Source: Pseudomonas antarctica (GTDB taxonomy: Bacteria; Pseudomonadota; Gammaproteobacteria; Pseudomonadales; Pseudomonadaceae). From it: a stretch of 64,000 bases of DNA. Position 1 is the first letter of the stretch, and each line of letters begins with the position of its first letter. The stretch lies in the NCBI RefSeq assembly GCF_900624995.1, contig NZ_UYXQ01000005.1, positions 62,001 through 126,000 of the forward strand, written 5' to 3'. Below are positions 56,139-64,000 of the stretch, one piece after another. The translations under genes were made by a program, and so were the position numbers. The notes beneath the pieces are model-generated. The model ran no database searches. It was not told the origin of the DNA and was given only the letters and a program-made list of their open reading frames with translations.

Positions 56139-57041
56139 TCACAAGCGTTCCAGCAGTTCACGCGCTTGAGCGCCAAAGATCTGCAGCAGGTTTGCCAGCA
56201 TATGCGGCGGCGGTTCATCGGCGCGGGTCAGCGCGTACAGGGTGATCGGCAGCGGCGGGGTAAGCGTACGGATACAGGTAGTGGCCGTCGACGCGCCGAG
56301 GGCGGTGAACGGGTCGATCACGGTCAAACCGGCGCCGGACTCCACCATGGCCCGGGCCAGGGAATAGGTCTGTACGGAAATGGTCACCCGCGGCGGCGGG
56401 TGGACATTTTCCAGGTAACTGTCGAGTTTGGCCGCCAACGGGTCGGCGCTGGACAGGCCAATCAACGGCGCCCCCGCCAGATCGGCCAGTGGCAGTGGTT
56501 GGTGCAATTGCGCCTGCGGCCAATAGCCTTTTGAAGCCAACGCCACCAACACCCCATTGGCCAACACTTGCGTGGTCAAGCCGGGGTGGCCGGAGAAGTT
56601 GAGGGTCAGTGCCAGGTCGATCTCACGCATCAACAGTTTCTGTACCAACTCGCGACTGTGGTCGCTGGACAGCTCGCAGGCGATGTCCGGGTAGTCGCGC
56701 GTCCACCCCAGAATCGCCGGCGGCAGCAGCGACAGGGCCAGCGCTGGAATGGCGCCTATGCGCACGCTCTGGCCTGGCTCGCGGCGCAAGCTCTTGGCCA
56801 GGCGCCGCACACCTTGCAGGCTCTGGGTGACTTTCTCGACTTCGCTTTCCAGCGCCAGGGCTTCCGGGGTGGGCTGCAACTTGCCGCGCACGCGCAGAAA
56901 CAGCGGGAAACCCAATTGCAGCTCGGCGTGCTGCAACACTTTAGTCACCGCCGGTTGCGAGACGTGCAGCAACTGCGCGGCGGCGCTGATCGAGCCGGTT
57001 TGGCGGATGGCCTGGAAGATTTCGATATGACGTAAGCGCAT
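56139..57041 (-). CDS. LysR-family transcriptional regulator
   Basis: A 300-residue LysR protein with the N-terminal HTH GSISAAAQLLHVSQPAVTK and a typical effector domain. Start at the ATG 57041. It is divergent from a DadA-like dehydrogenase gene, so it probably controls the amino acid group to its right. The inducer is unknown. It resembles regulators next to D-amino acid dehydrogenases. Confidence 0.9.
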   Translation of the reverse strand: MRLRHIEIFQAIRQTGSISAAAQLLHVSQPAVTKVLQHAELQLGFPLFLRVRGKLQPTPEALALESEVEKVTQSLQGVRRLAKSLRREPGQSVRIGAIPALALSLLPPAILGWTRDYPDIACELSSDHSRELVQKLLMREIDLALTLNFSGHPGLTTQVLANGVLVALASKGYWPQAQLHQPLPLADLAGAPLIGLSSADPLAAKLDSYLENVHPPPRVTISVQTYSLARAMVESGAGLTVIDPFTALGASTATTCIRTLTPPLPITLYALTRADEPPPHMLANLLQIFGAQARELLERL

Positions 57042-57050
57042 GGCACGTCC

Positions 57051-57065
57051 ATAACCTTTGTTTAT
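57051..57065. promoter_or_regulatory. LysR-type T-N11-A site
   Basis: ATAA-N7-TTAT forms a T-N11-A dyad 9 bp before the LysR gene start and 85 bp before the dehydrogenase gene. The position fits autorepression and activation of the divergent gene. Called by eye. Confidence 0.4.
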
Positions 57066-57149
57066 AGGTGACCCATCTTTATTCATTGTCGCGGGCCTGT
57101 CACCTGGCCCTACGCTTGAGGTCTATTCATTCAACGGTAGGTGGCGGGC

Positions 57150-58391
57150 ATGGCCAAGCGTATTTGCATCATCGGCGGTGGCGTCATCGGCTTGGCGACT
57201 GCCTACGCGCTGGTGCGTGCCGGGCATGCGGTAACGGTGGTCGAGGCGCGCGACAGCCTGGGCAGCGAGACCAGTTTCGCCAACGGTGGGCAATTGTCCT
57301 ACCGCTACGTCGCGCCGCTGGCCGATAAAGGCGTGCCGCTGCAAGCCCTTGGCTGGCTGCTGCGTGGTGACTCGCCGCTGAAGCTGCGCCCGCGCCTCGA
57401 CCCGCAGCAATGGCGTTGGATGGCGGCGTTTCTGGGCGCCTGCCGTGGCTCGGTGAACCAGCGTAATGCCGCTCACCTGCTGCGCCTGGCGTCCTTGAGC
57501 CAGGCCACCTTGCAACAGTGGCGCGAGGATGACCGCCTGGGCGACTTCGACTGGCGGCGCAACGGCAAGCTGGTGACCTTTCGCAGCGTTGGTACTTTCG
57601 ACAAGGCACGCAGCAAGGTCACCGATATTGTGCAGCAGCAGGTGCTGTTGGCCGCCGACTGCGCGCGCCTGGAACCGGCGTTAGCGGGCGGTGATTTTGT
57701 CGGTGGCATCTACACGCCCAATGAAGAAGTCGCGGACTGTCATGCCTTCTGCCAGCGGCTGGCCGCGCGGCTTGAGGCCTCGGGGCTTTGCACCTTTTTG
57801 CTGGGGCGCAAGGTCACGCAAATCCGCCACGCCGACGGTGCGGTGCAGGCCATCGTGCTCGGCGATGAAGTGCTGCCGGTGGAACACGTGGTACTGGCGG
57901 CCGGGCATCGCAGTGCGCAGTTGGGGTTACCTGGCCTGTCGCTGCCGCTGTATCCGCTCAAGGGCTACAGCCTGAGCGTGCCGATTGGGGCGCAGCACCA
58001 GGCGCCGAGCATGAGCATCACCGACTATGACCGCAAGATTGTTTATGCACGGATTGGCGAGCAGCTGCGTGTGGCCGCCATGGTCGATATCGTCGGCTTT
58101 GACGCGAGCCTTGAGCCCAAGCGCCTGGCGCTGATCAAACGCCAGGCGCTGGAGACGTTTCCCCATGCCGGCGACTACGCCAACGCTGTCGAATGGGCCG
58201 GCATGCGCCCCGCCACGCCAACCGGGGTGCCGCTGATAGGCGCCAGTGCTTATCGCAACCTGTGGCTGAACCTGGGCCACGGCGCACTCGGCTTTACCCT
58301 GGCCTGCGGCAGCGGCCAACTGCTGGCCGAGTTGATCGACCAGCGCGTTCCTTCCATTGATATGCAGGGCCTGACGCCCCGCGCCGCTTGA
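57150..58391 (+). CDS. FAD-dependent D-amino acid dehydrogenase (DadA-like)
   Basis: A 413-residue DAO-family flavoprotein. FAD motif IIGGGVIGLATAYALVRAG is at 8-26, and the C-terminal block WAGMRPATPTGVPLIG and NLGHGALGFTLACGSG matches DadA. It would oxidise a D-amino acid to imino acid and pass electrons to the respiratory chain. The ATG at 57150 is preferred over a GTG three codons earlier. It is not in the classic dadAX setting, so the substrate is open. Confidence 0.88.
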   Translation: MAKRICIIGGGVIGLATAYALVRAGHAVTVVEARDSLGSETSFANGGQLSYRYVAPLADKGVPLQALGWLLRGDSPLKLRPRLDPQQWRWMAAFLGACRGSVNQRNAAHLLRLASLSQATLQQWREDDRLGDFDWRRNGKLVTFRSVGTFDKARSKVTDIVQQQVLLAADCARLEPALAGGDFVGGIYTPNEEVADCHAFCQRLAARLEASGLCTFLLGRKVTQIRHADGAVQAIVLGDEVLPVEHVVLAAGHRSAQLGLPGLSLPLYPLKGYSLSVPIGAQHQAPSMSITDYDRKIVYARIGEQLRVAAMVDIVGFDASLEPKRLALIKRQALETFPHAGDYANAVEWAGMRPATPTGVPLIGASAYRNLWLNLGHGALGFTLACGSGQLLAELIDQRVPSIDMQGLTPRAA

Positions 58392-58401
58392 GGATGCAGC
58401 C

Positions 58402-58752
58402 ATGACCATCAACCGAATCAGCAGCAATGAGCGCCTATCCGGCGCCGTCACCTTCAAGGACCTGGTGTTTCTCTCAGGCCAGGTGCCGGGTGAGGGCCAG
58501 GATGTGGCCACGCAAACCCGCGAAGTATTGGCCAAGATCGATGCATTGCTGGCGCAAGCCGGCAGTAATAAGGATCACCTGCTCAACGCAACGATTTACC
58601 TGAAAAACATCGGTGACGGTTTTGCGCCGATGAATGCAGTGTGGGCCGCGTGGCTGTCGCCGGGCATGGCGCCGACGCGCACCACCGTGCAGGCAGAACT
58701 GGCGCGCCCGACTGTGCTGGTGGAAATCAGCGTGATCGCTATCCGTAAATAA
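58402..58752 (+). CDS. RidA-family enamine/imine deaminase
   Basis: A 116-residue RidA protein. The conserved arginine is in PTRTTVQAEL, with the C-terminal glutamate in VLVEISVIAI. RidA clears reactive imines. Standing 10 bp after a DadA-like gene it probably handles the imine that enzyme makes. Confidence 0.92.
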   Translation: MTINRISSNERLSGAVTFKDLVFLSGQVPGEGQDVATQTREVLAKIDALLAQAGSNKDHLLNATIYLKNIGDGFAPMNAVWAAWLSPGMAPTRTTVQAELARPTVLVEISVIAIRK

Positions 58753-58776
58753 CCGCAAGACCAACGGAGAATAACA

Positions 58777-59679
58777 ATGAAAAAAATCCTGTTGACCGGC
58801 TGCACCCTGGGGCTTTTGTTTGGCGCCCAGGTTCAGGCGACGGAAACCCCGCTGGACGGCACGTTGAGCAAGATCGCCAGTGCCAGGTCCATCACCTTGG
58901 GTTATCGCGATGCGTCGGTGCCGTTTTCCTACGTGGGCGATAGTAGCGGCAAGCCCATGGGCTATTCGGTGGAGTTGGCGAACAAGATCGTTGAGCGCAT
59001 CCAGCAGAAAACCGGGGTGGAGAACCTCAATGTGAAGTACAACCTGGTGACCTCCCAAACCCGTATCCCGCTGGTGCAGAACGGCACCGTGGACCTGGAA
59101 TGCGGTTCCACCGGCGTCACCGCCGAGCGGCAGAAGCAGGTGGCGTTTTCCTACGGGTTTATCTACGTGAAAGGCCAGTTGCTGACCGCCAAGGACAGCG
59201 GCATCCAAGGATTTGACGACCTCAAAGGCAAGAATGTGGTGACCACCGCCGGCACCACTAATGAACGCTTTCTGAAGAGCTATAACGCCGAACACAAGGC
59301 CAATATGTTTGTGGTCAGCGCCAAGGACCACGGTGAAGCGTTCAAGATGCTCGAGACCGGCCGTGCGGTGGCGTTTTACATGGATGACGCGCTGCTCTAC
59401 GGCGAGCGTGCCAAGGCCAAGGACCCGCACCACTGGGCGGTGGTGGGTAAGGAGCAATCGCGGGAAATCTACAGCTGCATGGTGCGCAAGGACGACCCGC
59501 AGTTTCTCGCAGTGGTCAACGAAACACTCGGCGACCTGTACCGCTCGGGGGAAATCAACGGGATTTACCAGCGCTGGTTTGAACAGCCGATTCCACCCAA
59601 GGGCTTGAACCTGGAGTTTCCGATGACAGCCGAGTTAAAGGCGATCATTGCCAAGCCGGTCAGTGATCCGGTGGAGTGA
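58777..59679 (+). CDS. amino acid ABC transporter substrate-binding protein (GltI-like)
   Basis: A 300-residue periplasmic binding protein with a signal peptide (cleavage about residue 21, AQVQA). The fold and motifs (ITLGYRDASVPFSYVG, TVDLECGSTGVTAERQ) match glutamate/aspartate binding proteins. No permease or ATPase genes are adjacent, so it would use a transporter encoded elsewhere. It ends the group, 24 bp after ridA. Confidence 0.9.
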   Translation: MKKILLTGCTLGLLFGAQVQATETPLDGTLSKIASARSITLGYRDASVPFSYVGDSSGKPMGYSVELANKIVERIQQKTGVENLNVKYNLVTSQTRIPLVQNGTVDLECGSTGVTAERQKQVAFSYGFIYVKGQLLTAKDSGIQGFDDLKGKNVVTTAGTTNERFLKSYNAEHKANMFVVSAKDHGEAFKMLETGRAVAFYMDDALLYGERAKAKDPHHWAVVGKEQSREIYSCMVRKDDPQFLAVVNETLGDLYRSGEINGIYQRWFEQPIPPKGLNLEFPMTAELKAIIAKPVSDPVE

Positions 59680-59689
59680 TAACCCTATC

Positions 59690-59787
59690 CAACTGTGGGA
59701 GCGGGCTTGCTCGCGAAGGCAGTGTGTCAGTTGATAAATAGGCTAACTGATCCACCGCATTCGCGAGCAAGCCCGCTCCCACAGTTG
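59690..59787. repeat. REPIN
   Basis: CAACTGTGGGAGCGGGCTTG and its mate CAAGCCCGCTCCCACAGTTG are perfect outer arms. Inside, CTCGCGAAGGCA is matched imperfectly by GCATTCGCGAG. It lies between the convergent binding-protein gene and rsmE. Confidence 0.88.
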
Positions 59788-59808
59788 AATTGGGTTTGCA
59801 GGGCTGGG

Positions 59809-60528
59809 TTAGAAGTCGCCCCATAATTGCTGGGCCACGGCCAGTGCCACCACGGGCGCGGTCTCGGTGCGCAGCACGCGCGGGCCGAGGCGGGCGGCGT
59901 GGTAGTCGGCGCTTTGGGCGGCTTCGACTTCTGCGTCGGTCAACCCACCTTCAGGCCCGATCAGGAAGGCCAGGCTGGCAGGCCTGGCATGGCTGATCAT
60001 CGGCTCGGCCACCGGGTGCAGCACCAGTTTCAACTCCGCCTCGGCCTGCTTTAACCAGTCCGCCAGCAGCAGCGGTGGGTGAATCACCGGCACCGTCGAC
60101 CGCCCGCATTGCTCGCAGGCGCTGATCGCCACTTGGCGCCAGTGCAGCAGGCGTTTGTCGGCACGCTCGTCCTTGAGGCGTACTTCGCAGCGGTCGCTGA
60201 AAATCGGCGTGATTTCATTCACCCCCAGTTCGGTGGCTTTCTGAATCGCCCAATCCATGCGCTCGCCCCGGGACAGGCCCTGGCCGAGGTGGATGTGCAG
60301 CGGGGACTCGGTCTGGCCCGCGAAGCGTTCCGTGAGTTGCACGGTGACGCGCTTTTTACCGACCTCCAGCAACGTGCCCAGAAACTCATGGCCGGAGCCG
60401 TCAAAGAGTTGCACGGCATCACCATCGCCCATGCGCAACACGCGGCTGATGTAGTGCGCCTGGGCTTCGGGCAATTCGTGCTCGCCGAGGCTCAGCGGGG
60501 TGTCGGTAAAAAAGCGGGACAGTCTCAT
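59809..60528 (-). CDS. rsmE: 16S rRNA (uracil(1498)-N3)-methyltransferase
   Basis: A 239-residue SPOUT-class methyltransferase. The N-terminal RNA-binding part is MRLSRFFTDTPL...HYISRVLRMGDGD. The knotted SAM site is in LAFLIGPEGGLTDAEVEA and LGPRVLRTETA. Start at the ATG 60528, although the frame extends to 60597. It follows bioA on the same strand, 91 bp downstream. Confidence 0.96.
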   Translation of the reverse strand: MRLSRFFTDTPLSLGEHELPEAQAHYISRVLRMGDGDAVQLFDGSGHEFLGTLLEVGKKRVTVQLTERFAGQTESPLHIHLGQGLSRGERMDWAIQKATELGVNEITPIFSDRCEVRLKDERADKRLLHWRQVAISACEQCGRSTVPVIHPPLLLADWLKQAEAELKLVLHPVAEPMISHARPASLAFLIGPEGGLTDAEVEAAQSADYHAARLGPRVLRTETAPVVALAVAQQLWGDF

Positions 60529-60554
60529 TTCTGTTCTCTGGAAAAATACAAAAC

Positions 60555-60583
60555 CTGTGGGCGCCAGGCTTGCCCGCGATGAC
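60555..60583. repeat. single REP-like sequence
   Basis: CTGTGGGCGCCAGGCTTGCC then CGCGATGAC resembles one arm of the GCTGGCTTGCCTGCGAT-type REP. No mate is present. It lies in the gap between bioA and rsmE. Confidence 0.4.
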
Positions 60584-60619
60584 GGTAGCCCTGACACCCG
60601 ATCAGTTGAGTGAATTCAA

Positions 60620-62026
60620 TCAACCTGGATCTCGGAAGCCTGGGTGGAAGTCCTTTGGCACTGCCACGCTGACTTTACTGTTGGTCGCAATATCGATGCC
60701 TTCACTGGCCACGTCGGCCAGAAAGTCGATCTGCTCCGGCGTGATCACATACGGCGGCAGGAAATACACCACGCTGCCCAACGGCCGCAACAGTGCGCCG
60801 CGTTCCAGGGCGTGCTCGAACACCTTCAGGCCACGGCGTTCTTGCCATGGGTAGGCGGTCTTGGTGGCTTTGTCCTGGACCATCTCGATGGCCAGCACCA
60901 TGCCGGTCTGGCGCACGTCCGACACGTGCGGGTGGTCCACCAGGTGTGCGGTGGCCGTGGCCATGCGCTGGGCCAGGGCCTTGTTATTTTCGATAACGTT
61001 GTCTTCTTCGAAAATATCCAGCGTCGCCAGGGCCGCCGCGCACGCCAGCGGGTTGCCGGTGTAGCTGTGGGAGTGCAGGAAGGCGCGCAGGGTCGGGTAG
61101 TCGTCGTAGAAAGCGTCGTAGACATCGTCAGTGGTGACCACCGCCGCCAACGGCAAGTAGCCGCCGGTCAGGGCCTTGGACAAACACAGGAAATCCGGGC
61201 GGATGCCGGCTTGTTCACAGGCGAACATCGTGCCGGTGCGGCCAAAACCCACGGCGATTTCGTCGTGGATCAAGTGCACGCCGTAGCGGTCGCAGGCTTC
61301 GCGCAACAGCTGGAGGTACACCGGGTGGTACATGCGCATGCCGCCGGCACCTTGGATCAGCGGCTCGACGATGACGGCGGCGACGCTGTCGTGGTTTTCG
61401 GCCAGGGTCTGTTCCATGGCCAGGAACAGGTTGCGCGAGTGTTCTTCCCAGCTCATGCCTTCGGGGCGCAGGTAGCAATCAGGGCTAGGCACCTTGATGG
61501 TATCGAGCAGCAACGCCTTGTAGGTCTCGGTAAACAACGGCACATCGCCCACCGACATCGCGGCGATGGTTTCGCCGTGGTAGCTGTTGGTCAGGGTCAC
61601 GAAGCGCTTTTTGTTCGGCAGGCCGCGGTTGAGCCAATAGTGAAAGCTCATCTTCAGTGCGACTTCGATGCACGACGAACCGTTATCGGCATAGAAGCAG
61701 CGGGTCAAACCTTCAGGCGTCATTTTGACCAGTCGCTCGGACAGCTCAATCACCGGCTGGTGGCTGAAACCGGCGAGGATCACGTGTTCCAGCTGGTCGA
61801 CCTGGTCTTTGATGCGCTGGTTGATGCGCGGGTTGGCGTGGCCGAACACGTTGACCCACCAGGAACTGACGGCGTCGAGGTAGCGCTTGCCTTCGAAGTC
61901 TTCCAGCCACACGCCTTCACCGCGCTTGATCGGGATCAGCGGCAGTTGCTGGTGGTCTTTCATCTGGGTGCAGGGATGCCACAGCACCGCGAGGTCGCGT
62001 TGCATCCACTGGTTATTCAAGCCCAT
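60620..62026 (-). CDS. bioA: adenosylmethionine-8-amino-7-oxononanoate aminotransferase
   Basis: A 468-residue class III PLP aminotransferase that makes 7,8-diaminononanoate for biotin, using SAM as amino donor. PLP lysine is in CLSKALTGGYLP, and HPCTQMKDH and SSWWVNVFGHANP are BioA hallmarks. GAGGAGATA precedes the ATG. Separate from the other bio genes here, and divergent from the cytochrome gene. Confidence 0.96.
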   Translation of the reverse strand: MGLNNQWMQRDLAVLWHPCTQMKDHQQLPLIPIKRGEGVWLEDFEGKRYLDAVSSWWVNVFGHANPRINQRIKDQVDQLEHVILAGFSHQPVIELSERLVKMTPEGLTRCFYADNGSSCIEVALKMSFHYWLNRGLPNKKRFVTLTNSYHGETIAAMSVGDVPLFTETYKALLLDTIKVPSPDCYLRPEGMSWEEHSRNLFLAMEQTLAENHDSVAAVIVEPLIQGAGGMRMYHPVYLQLLREACDRYGVHLIHDEIAVGFGRTGTMFACEQAGIRPDFLCLSKALTGGYLPLAAVVTTDDVYDAFYDDYPTLRAFLHSHSYTGNPLACAAALATLDIFEEDNVIENNKALAQRMATATAHLVDHPHVSDVRQTGMVLAIEMVQDKATKTAYPWQERRGLKVFEHALERGALLRPLGSVVYFLPPYVITPEQIDFLADVASEGIDIATNSKVSVAVPKDFHPGFRDPG

Positions 62027-62226
62027 CGGTTATCTCCTCGAAGCGGTCCTGCGGCCAGCGCAGGCGTAACAATCGCGCAAGCCTATGCAATGCCAGGCTG
62101 TGTCACAACCCATTACGGACGAATTGGCAGTAAACGCGGGACGGTCTGTCACGTTTCTTAGCAATAGTCCTTAATCCATTGTTAACGTACTGTGCATAAC
62201 CTCTTGATCGTATTTCTCGATATTTC

Positions 62227-62246
62227 AAAGCGAAATTTTCCGCTTT
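62227..62246. promoter_or_regulatory. inverted repeat in the bioA / cytochrome b561 divergent region
   Basis: AAAGCG-N8-CGCTTT is a perfect inverted repeat 54 bp before the cytochrome ATG, within an AT-rich stretch (62,160-62,270) that should hold promoters. No regulator is assigned. Confidence 0.35.
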
Positions 62247-62299
62247 AATTCGATAGGTAAATCGCTAGTCTTGGGCACAGTTCTTACGGGATTTGGGAC

Positions 62300-62851
62300 A
62301 TGCAGCTACGTAATTCACCGGCTCGCTATGGTTGGGTCAGTATGGTTTTGCACTGGGGTGTTGCCCTGGTGGTGTTCGGTTTGTTCGCGTTGGGCCTGTG
62401 GATGGTCGGTCTCGACTATTACAGCGCCTGGCGCAAAGACGCGCCTGACTTGCACAAGAGCATCGGCATCACGCTGTTCGCCATCATGCTGGTGCGCATT
62501 GTCTGGCGCCTGGTCAGCCCGCCGCCGCCACCGCTGGCCAGTTACAGCCGCTTGACCCGTATGGGGGCTGCGTTTGGCCACGCTTTCCTTTATCTAGGGC
62601 TGTTTGCCGTGATGATTGCCGGTTACCTGATTTCCACCGCAGACGGTGTTGGTATCCCGGTGTTTGGCCTGTTTGAGATTCCTGCCGTGGTTTCCGGGCT
62701 ACCGGACCAGGCAGACACCGCCGGTGTGGTGCACCTGTACCTCGCCTGGGTGTTGGTGGTCTTCGCCGGTTTGCACGGCGTGGCTGCGCTGAAACACCAC
62801 TTTATCGATCGTGATGTGACCCTGACGCGAATGCTGGGGCGCAAAGCCTGA
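62300..62851 (+). CDS. cytochrome b561 (YodB/CybB type)
   Basis: A 183-residue di-heme membrane protein with four helices. Histidine candidates are in LHWGVAL (helix 1), LHKSIGI (helix 2), and [21 protein letters not shown] (late helices). It may pass electrons between quinol and acceptors such as superoxide. yceI follows by 32 bp. Confidence 0.92.
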   Translation: MQLRNSPARYGWVSMVLHWGVALVVFGLFALGLWMVGLDYYSAWRKDAPDLHKSIGITLFAIMLVRIVWRLVSPPPPPLASYSRLTRMGAAFGHAFLYLGLFAVMIAGYLISTADGVGIPVFGLFEIPAVVSGLPDQADTAGVVHLYLAWVLVVFAGLHGVAALKHHFIDRDVTLTRMLGRKA

Positions 62852-62883
62852 TGTTCAACCTCGACTCACAAGGAATACAAAGC

Positions 62884-63480
62884 ATGTTGAAAAAGACGCT
62901 CGCCGCTCTTGCAATCGGTTCTGCTCTGCTGTCCGCAGGTTCAGCGATGGCCGCTGATTATGTTGTCGACAAAGAAGGTCAGCACGCCTTCGTTGACTTC
63001 AAGATCAGCCACTTGGGCTATAGCTTCATCACCGGTACTTTCAAGGACCTGGACGGCAAGTTCAGCTTCGACGCTGCCAAGCCTGAAGACAGCAAGATCG
63101 AATTCAACGTCCGTACCGCCAGCGTGTTCACCAACCACGCCGAACGTGACAAACATATCGCCAGCAAAGATTTCCTGGATGTTGGCAAGTTTGCCGATGC
63201 CAAGTTCGTCTCCACCAGTGTTAAAACCACCGGTAAAAATGCTGCTGGCCAAGTCACTGCCGACGTGACCGGCGACCTGACCTTTCACGGTGTGACCAAG
63301 CCGATCGTCGTTAAGGCCACCTTCCTGGGTGAAGGCAAGGACCCATGGGGCGGTTACCGTGCTGGCTTTGAAGGCACCACGAGCTTCAACCGCCAGGACT
63401 TCGGCAAGCAGATGGACCTGGGCCCAGCGTCCAACACGGTTGAGCTGTACGTGACGTTTGAAGGTGTGAAAGCGAAGTAA
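62884..63480 (+). CDS. YceI-family periplasmic lipid-binding protein
   Basis: A 198-residue protein with a signal peptide (SAGSAMAAD, cleavage about residue 23) and a lipocalin-like YceI barrel ([30 protein letters not shown]). YceI binds isoprenoid chains such as quinones. The pairing with cytochrome b561 is common. The ATG at 62884 with AAGGA upstream is preferred to one at 62851 that overlaps the cytochrome stop. Confidence 0.94.
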   Translation: MLKKTLAALAIGSALLSAGSAMAADYVVDKEGQHAFVDFKISHLGYSFITGTFKDLDGKFSFDAAKPEDSKIEFNVRTASVFTNHAERDKHIASKDFLDVGKFADAKFVSTSVKTTGKNAAGQVTADVTGDLTFHGVTKPIVVKATFLGEGKDPWGGYRAGFEGTTSFNRQDFGKQMDLGPASNTVELYVTFEGVKAK

Positions 63481-63502
63481 TTATTTCGCGCTTCAAATCA
63501 AG

Positions 63503-63527
63503 ACGCCGGCCTCAGGGTCGGCGTTTT
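63503..63527 (+). terminator. rho-independent terminator after yceI
   Basis: ACGCCG (63503-63508) pairs with CGGCGT (63519-63524), with extra GC pairs inside (GGCC / GGTC region), followed by TTTT. It lies 22 bp after the yceI stop and ahead of a convergent LysR gene. Confidence 0.75.
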
Positions 63528-63540
63528 GCTGTCTGCCGGT

Positions 63541-64000
63541 TTATAAGCTGTCCTGATAGATCACGACTTGCGCTTTGAGCCAGCTGTGCAACGAGGTGAG
63601 TTGCGCTGAGTGTTTACTGCCGGCCGGCCAGACCAGAAAGTAGCGTGAAGAGTGAGTCGGCTCGATGTCGGTGAGTTTGACCAAGTCCCCACGTTGGATC
63701 AGCGAGTGGGCAATCGAGCGACGGGTCAGCGCGACGCCATACCCCAGCCTGACGGCTTCGAGCATCAACGTCGAGTCGGTGAACTCCAGCGAGGCTTGAG
63801 GGCGTTGTTCTTCCACGCCCGCTGCGCCGAGCCAGATCGGCCAGCTTTCACTGGCGTGCAGCAGCGGCTGCTCCAGGATAGCTTGCGGCGTGTCGGGCAG
63901 AACGCCGTGATTGAAATCGCGTGCGGCAACCACCAGTAATGAGTCGCCCATCAGCGTTTCGCAATGCACATCGGGCCATTGGCCATGGCCGAAACGGATA
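63541..64000 (-). CDS. LysR-family regulator, GcvA-like (partial, N-terminus off the right edge)
   Basis: The frame is open to the window edge (first whole codon at 63999), giving 152 residues of the C-terminal effector domain. IRFGHGQWPDVHCETL near the edge and GYGVALTRRSIAHSLI are typical of GcvA-like regulators. The DNA-binding part lies outside. The target cannot be told from here. Confidence 0.85.
   Translation of the reverse strand, partial: IRFGHGQWPDVHCETLMGDSLLVVAARDFNHGVLPDTPQAILEQPLLHASESWPIWLGAAGVEEQRPQASLEFTDSTLMLEAVRLGYGVALTRRSIAHSLIQRGDLVKLTDIEPTHSSRYFLVWPAGSKHSAQLTSLHSWLKAQVVIYQDSL

Overview
The window reads as chromosomal DNA of a Pseudomonas, most likely of the P. fluorescens group. 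The reasons are: GC-rich codon use; gene order fdx-coaD-lao-rsmD-M16-ftsYEX-rpoH-mtgA-thiSG-trmB-hemW-rdgB-metWX-proC-pilT and pyrC'-pyrB-pyrR-ruvX-yqgE-tonB-gshB-pilGHIJ-chpA, which I know as the conserved Pseudomonas order; many REP/REPIN hairpins built on the words TGTGGGAGCGGGCTTGCTCG and GCGGGCTTGCTCGCGAAT; and a malonate decarboxylase operon. No rRNA, tRNA, CRISPR, transposase or phage gene was seen.

Layout. (1) 1-10,956: partial ferredoxin, coaD, a LaoABCR-type long-chain alcohol/aldehyde oxidation unit with its TetR regulator, a sulfurtransferase, a YheT-like hydrolase, rsmD and a pair of M16 peptidase subunits. (2) 11,295-16,695: ftsY-ftsE-ftsX, rpoH (with a sigma-E-type promoter), mtgA and a DUF423 protein. 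(3) 16,767-25,270: thiS-thiG, trmB, then leftward operons DUF3392/hemW/rdgB/DUF4426/metW/metX and yggT/proC/yggS. (4) 25,328-33,831: pilT without pilU, a secreted C40 peptidase, a double-TM2 protein, the catalytically dead dihydroorotase pyrC' with pyrB and pyrR, ruvX-yqgE, tonB and gshB. (5) 34,071-43,910: the twitching chemosensory operon pilG-pilH-pilI-pilJ-chpA-chpC, without pilK or chpB. (6) 43,930-46,930: a short accessory islet. (7) 47,015-55,047: malonate use, mdcABCDEGH-madLM, with convergent mdcR. (8) 55,395-64,000: a TrhA/hemolysin III protein, a LysR-DadA-like-RidA-binding-protein group for amino acid use, rsmE, bioA, cytochrome b561 with YceI, and a partial LysR gene at the right edge.

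The islet is the most unusual part. It lies between chpC and mdcA, starts and ends with REPINs and looks richer in AT than its surroundings. It holds a free-standing Ntox44-type toxin ORF overlapped by a small membrane-anchored candidate immunity gene, a DUF6124 protein behind a row of hairpins, and a two-gene nucleotidyltransferase (HTH-MNT)/HEPN-like module. The HEPN-like frame carries an in-frame TGA. The module is bracketed by two imperfect direct repeats of about 149 bp, each with a REPIN at its core, and the REPIN centre is inverted in one copy relative to the other. A perfect 13-bp inverted repeat, itself made of small palindromes and overlapping direct repeats 21 bp apart, sits just before the nucleotidyltransferase gene and looks like an operator.

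How the genes work together: most blocks are housekeeping (protein targeting and division, heat shock, thiamine, methionine, proline and pyrimidine synthesis, redox). The pil/chp block would control type IV pilus motors in response to signals. The mdc block lets the cell grow on malonate: MadLM imports it, MdcACDE decarboxylates it on a carrier protein, MdcB and MdcG make and attach the prosthetic group, and MdcH primes the carrier.
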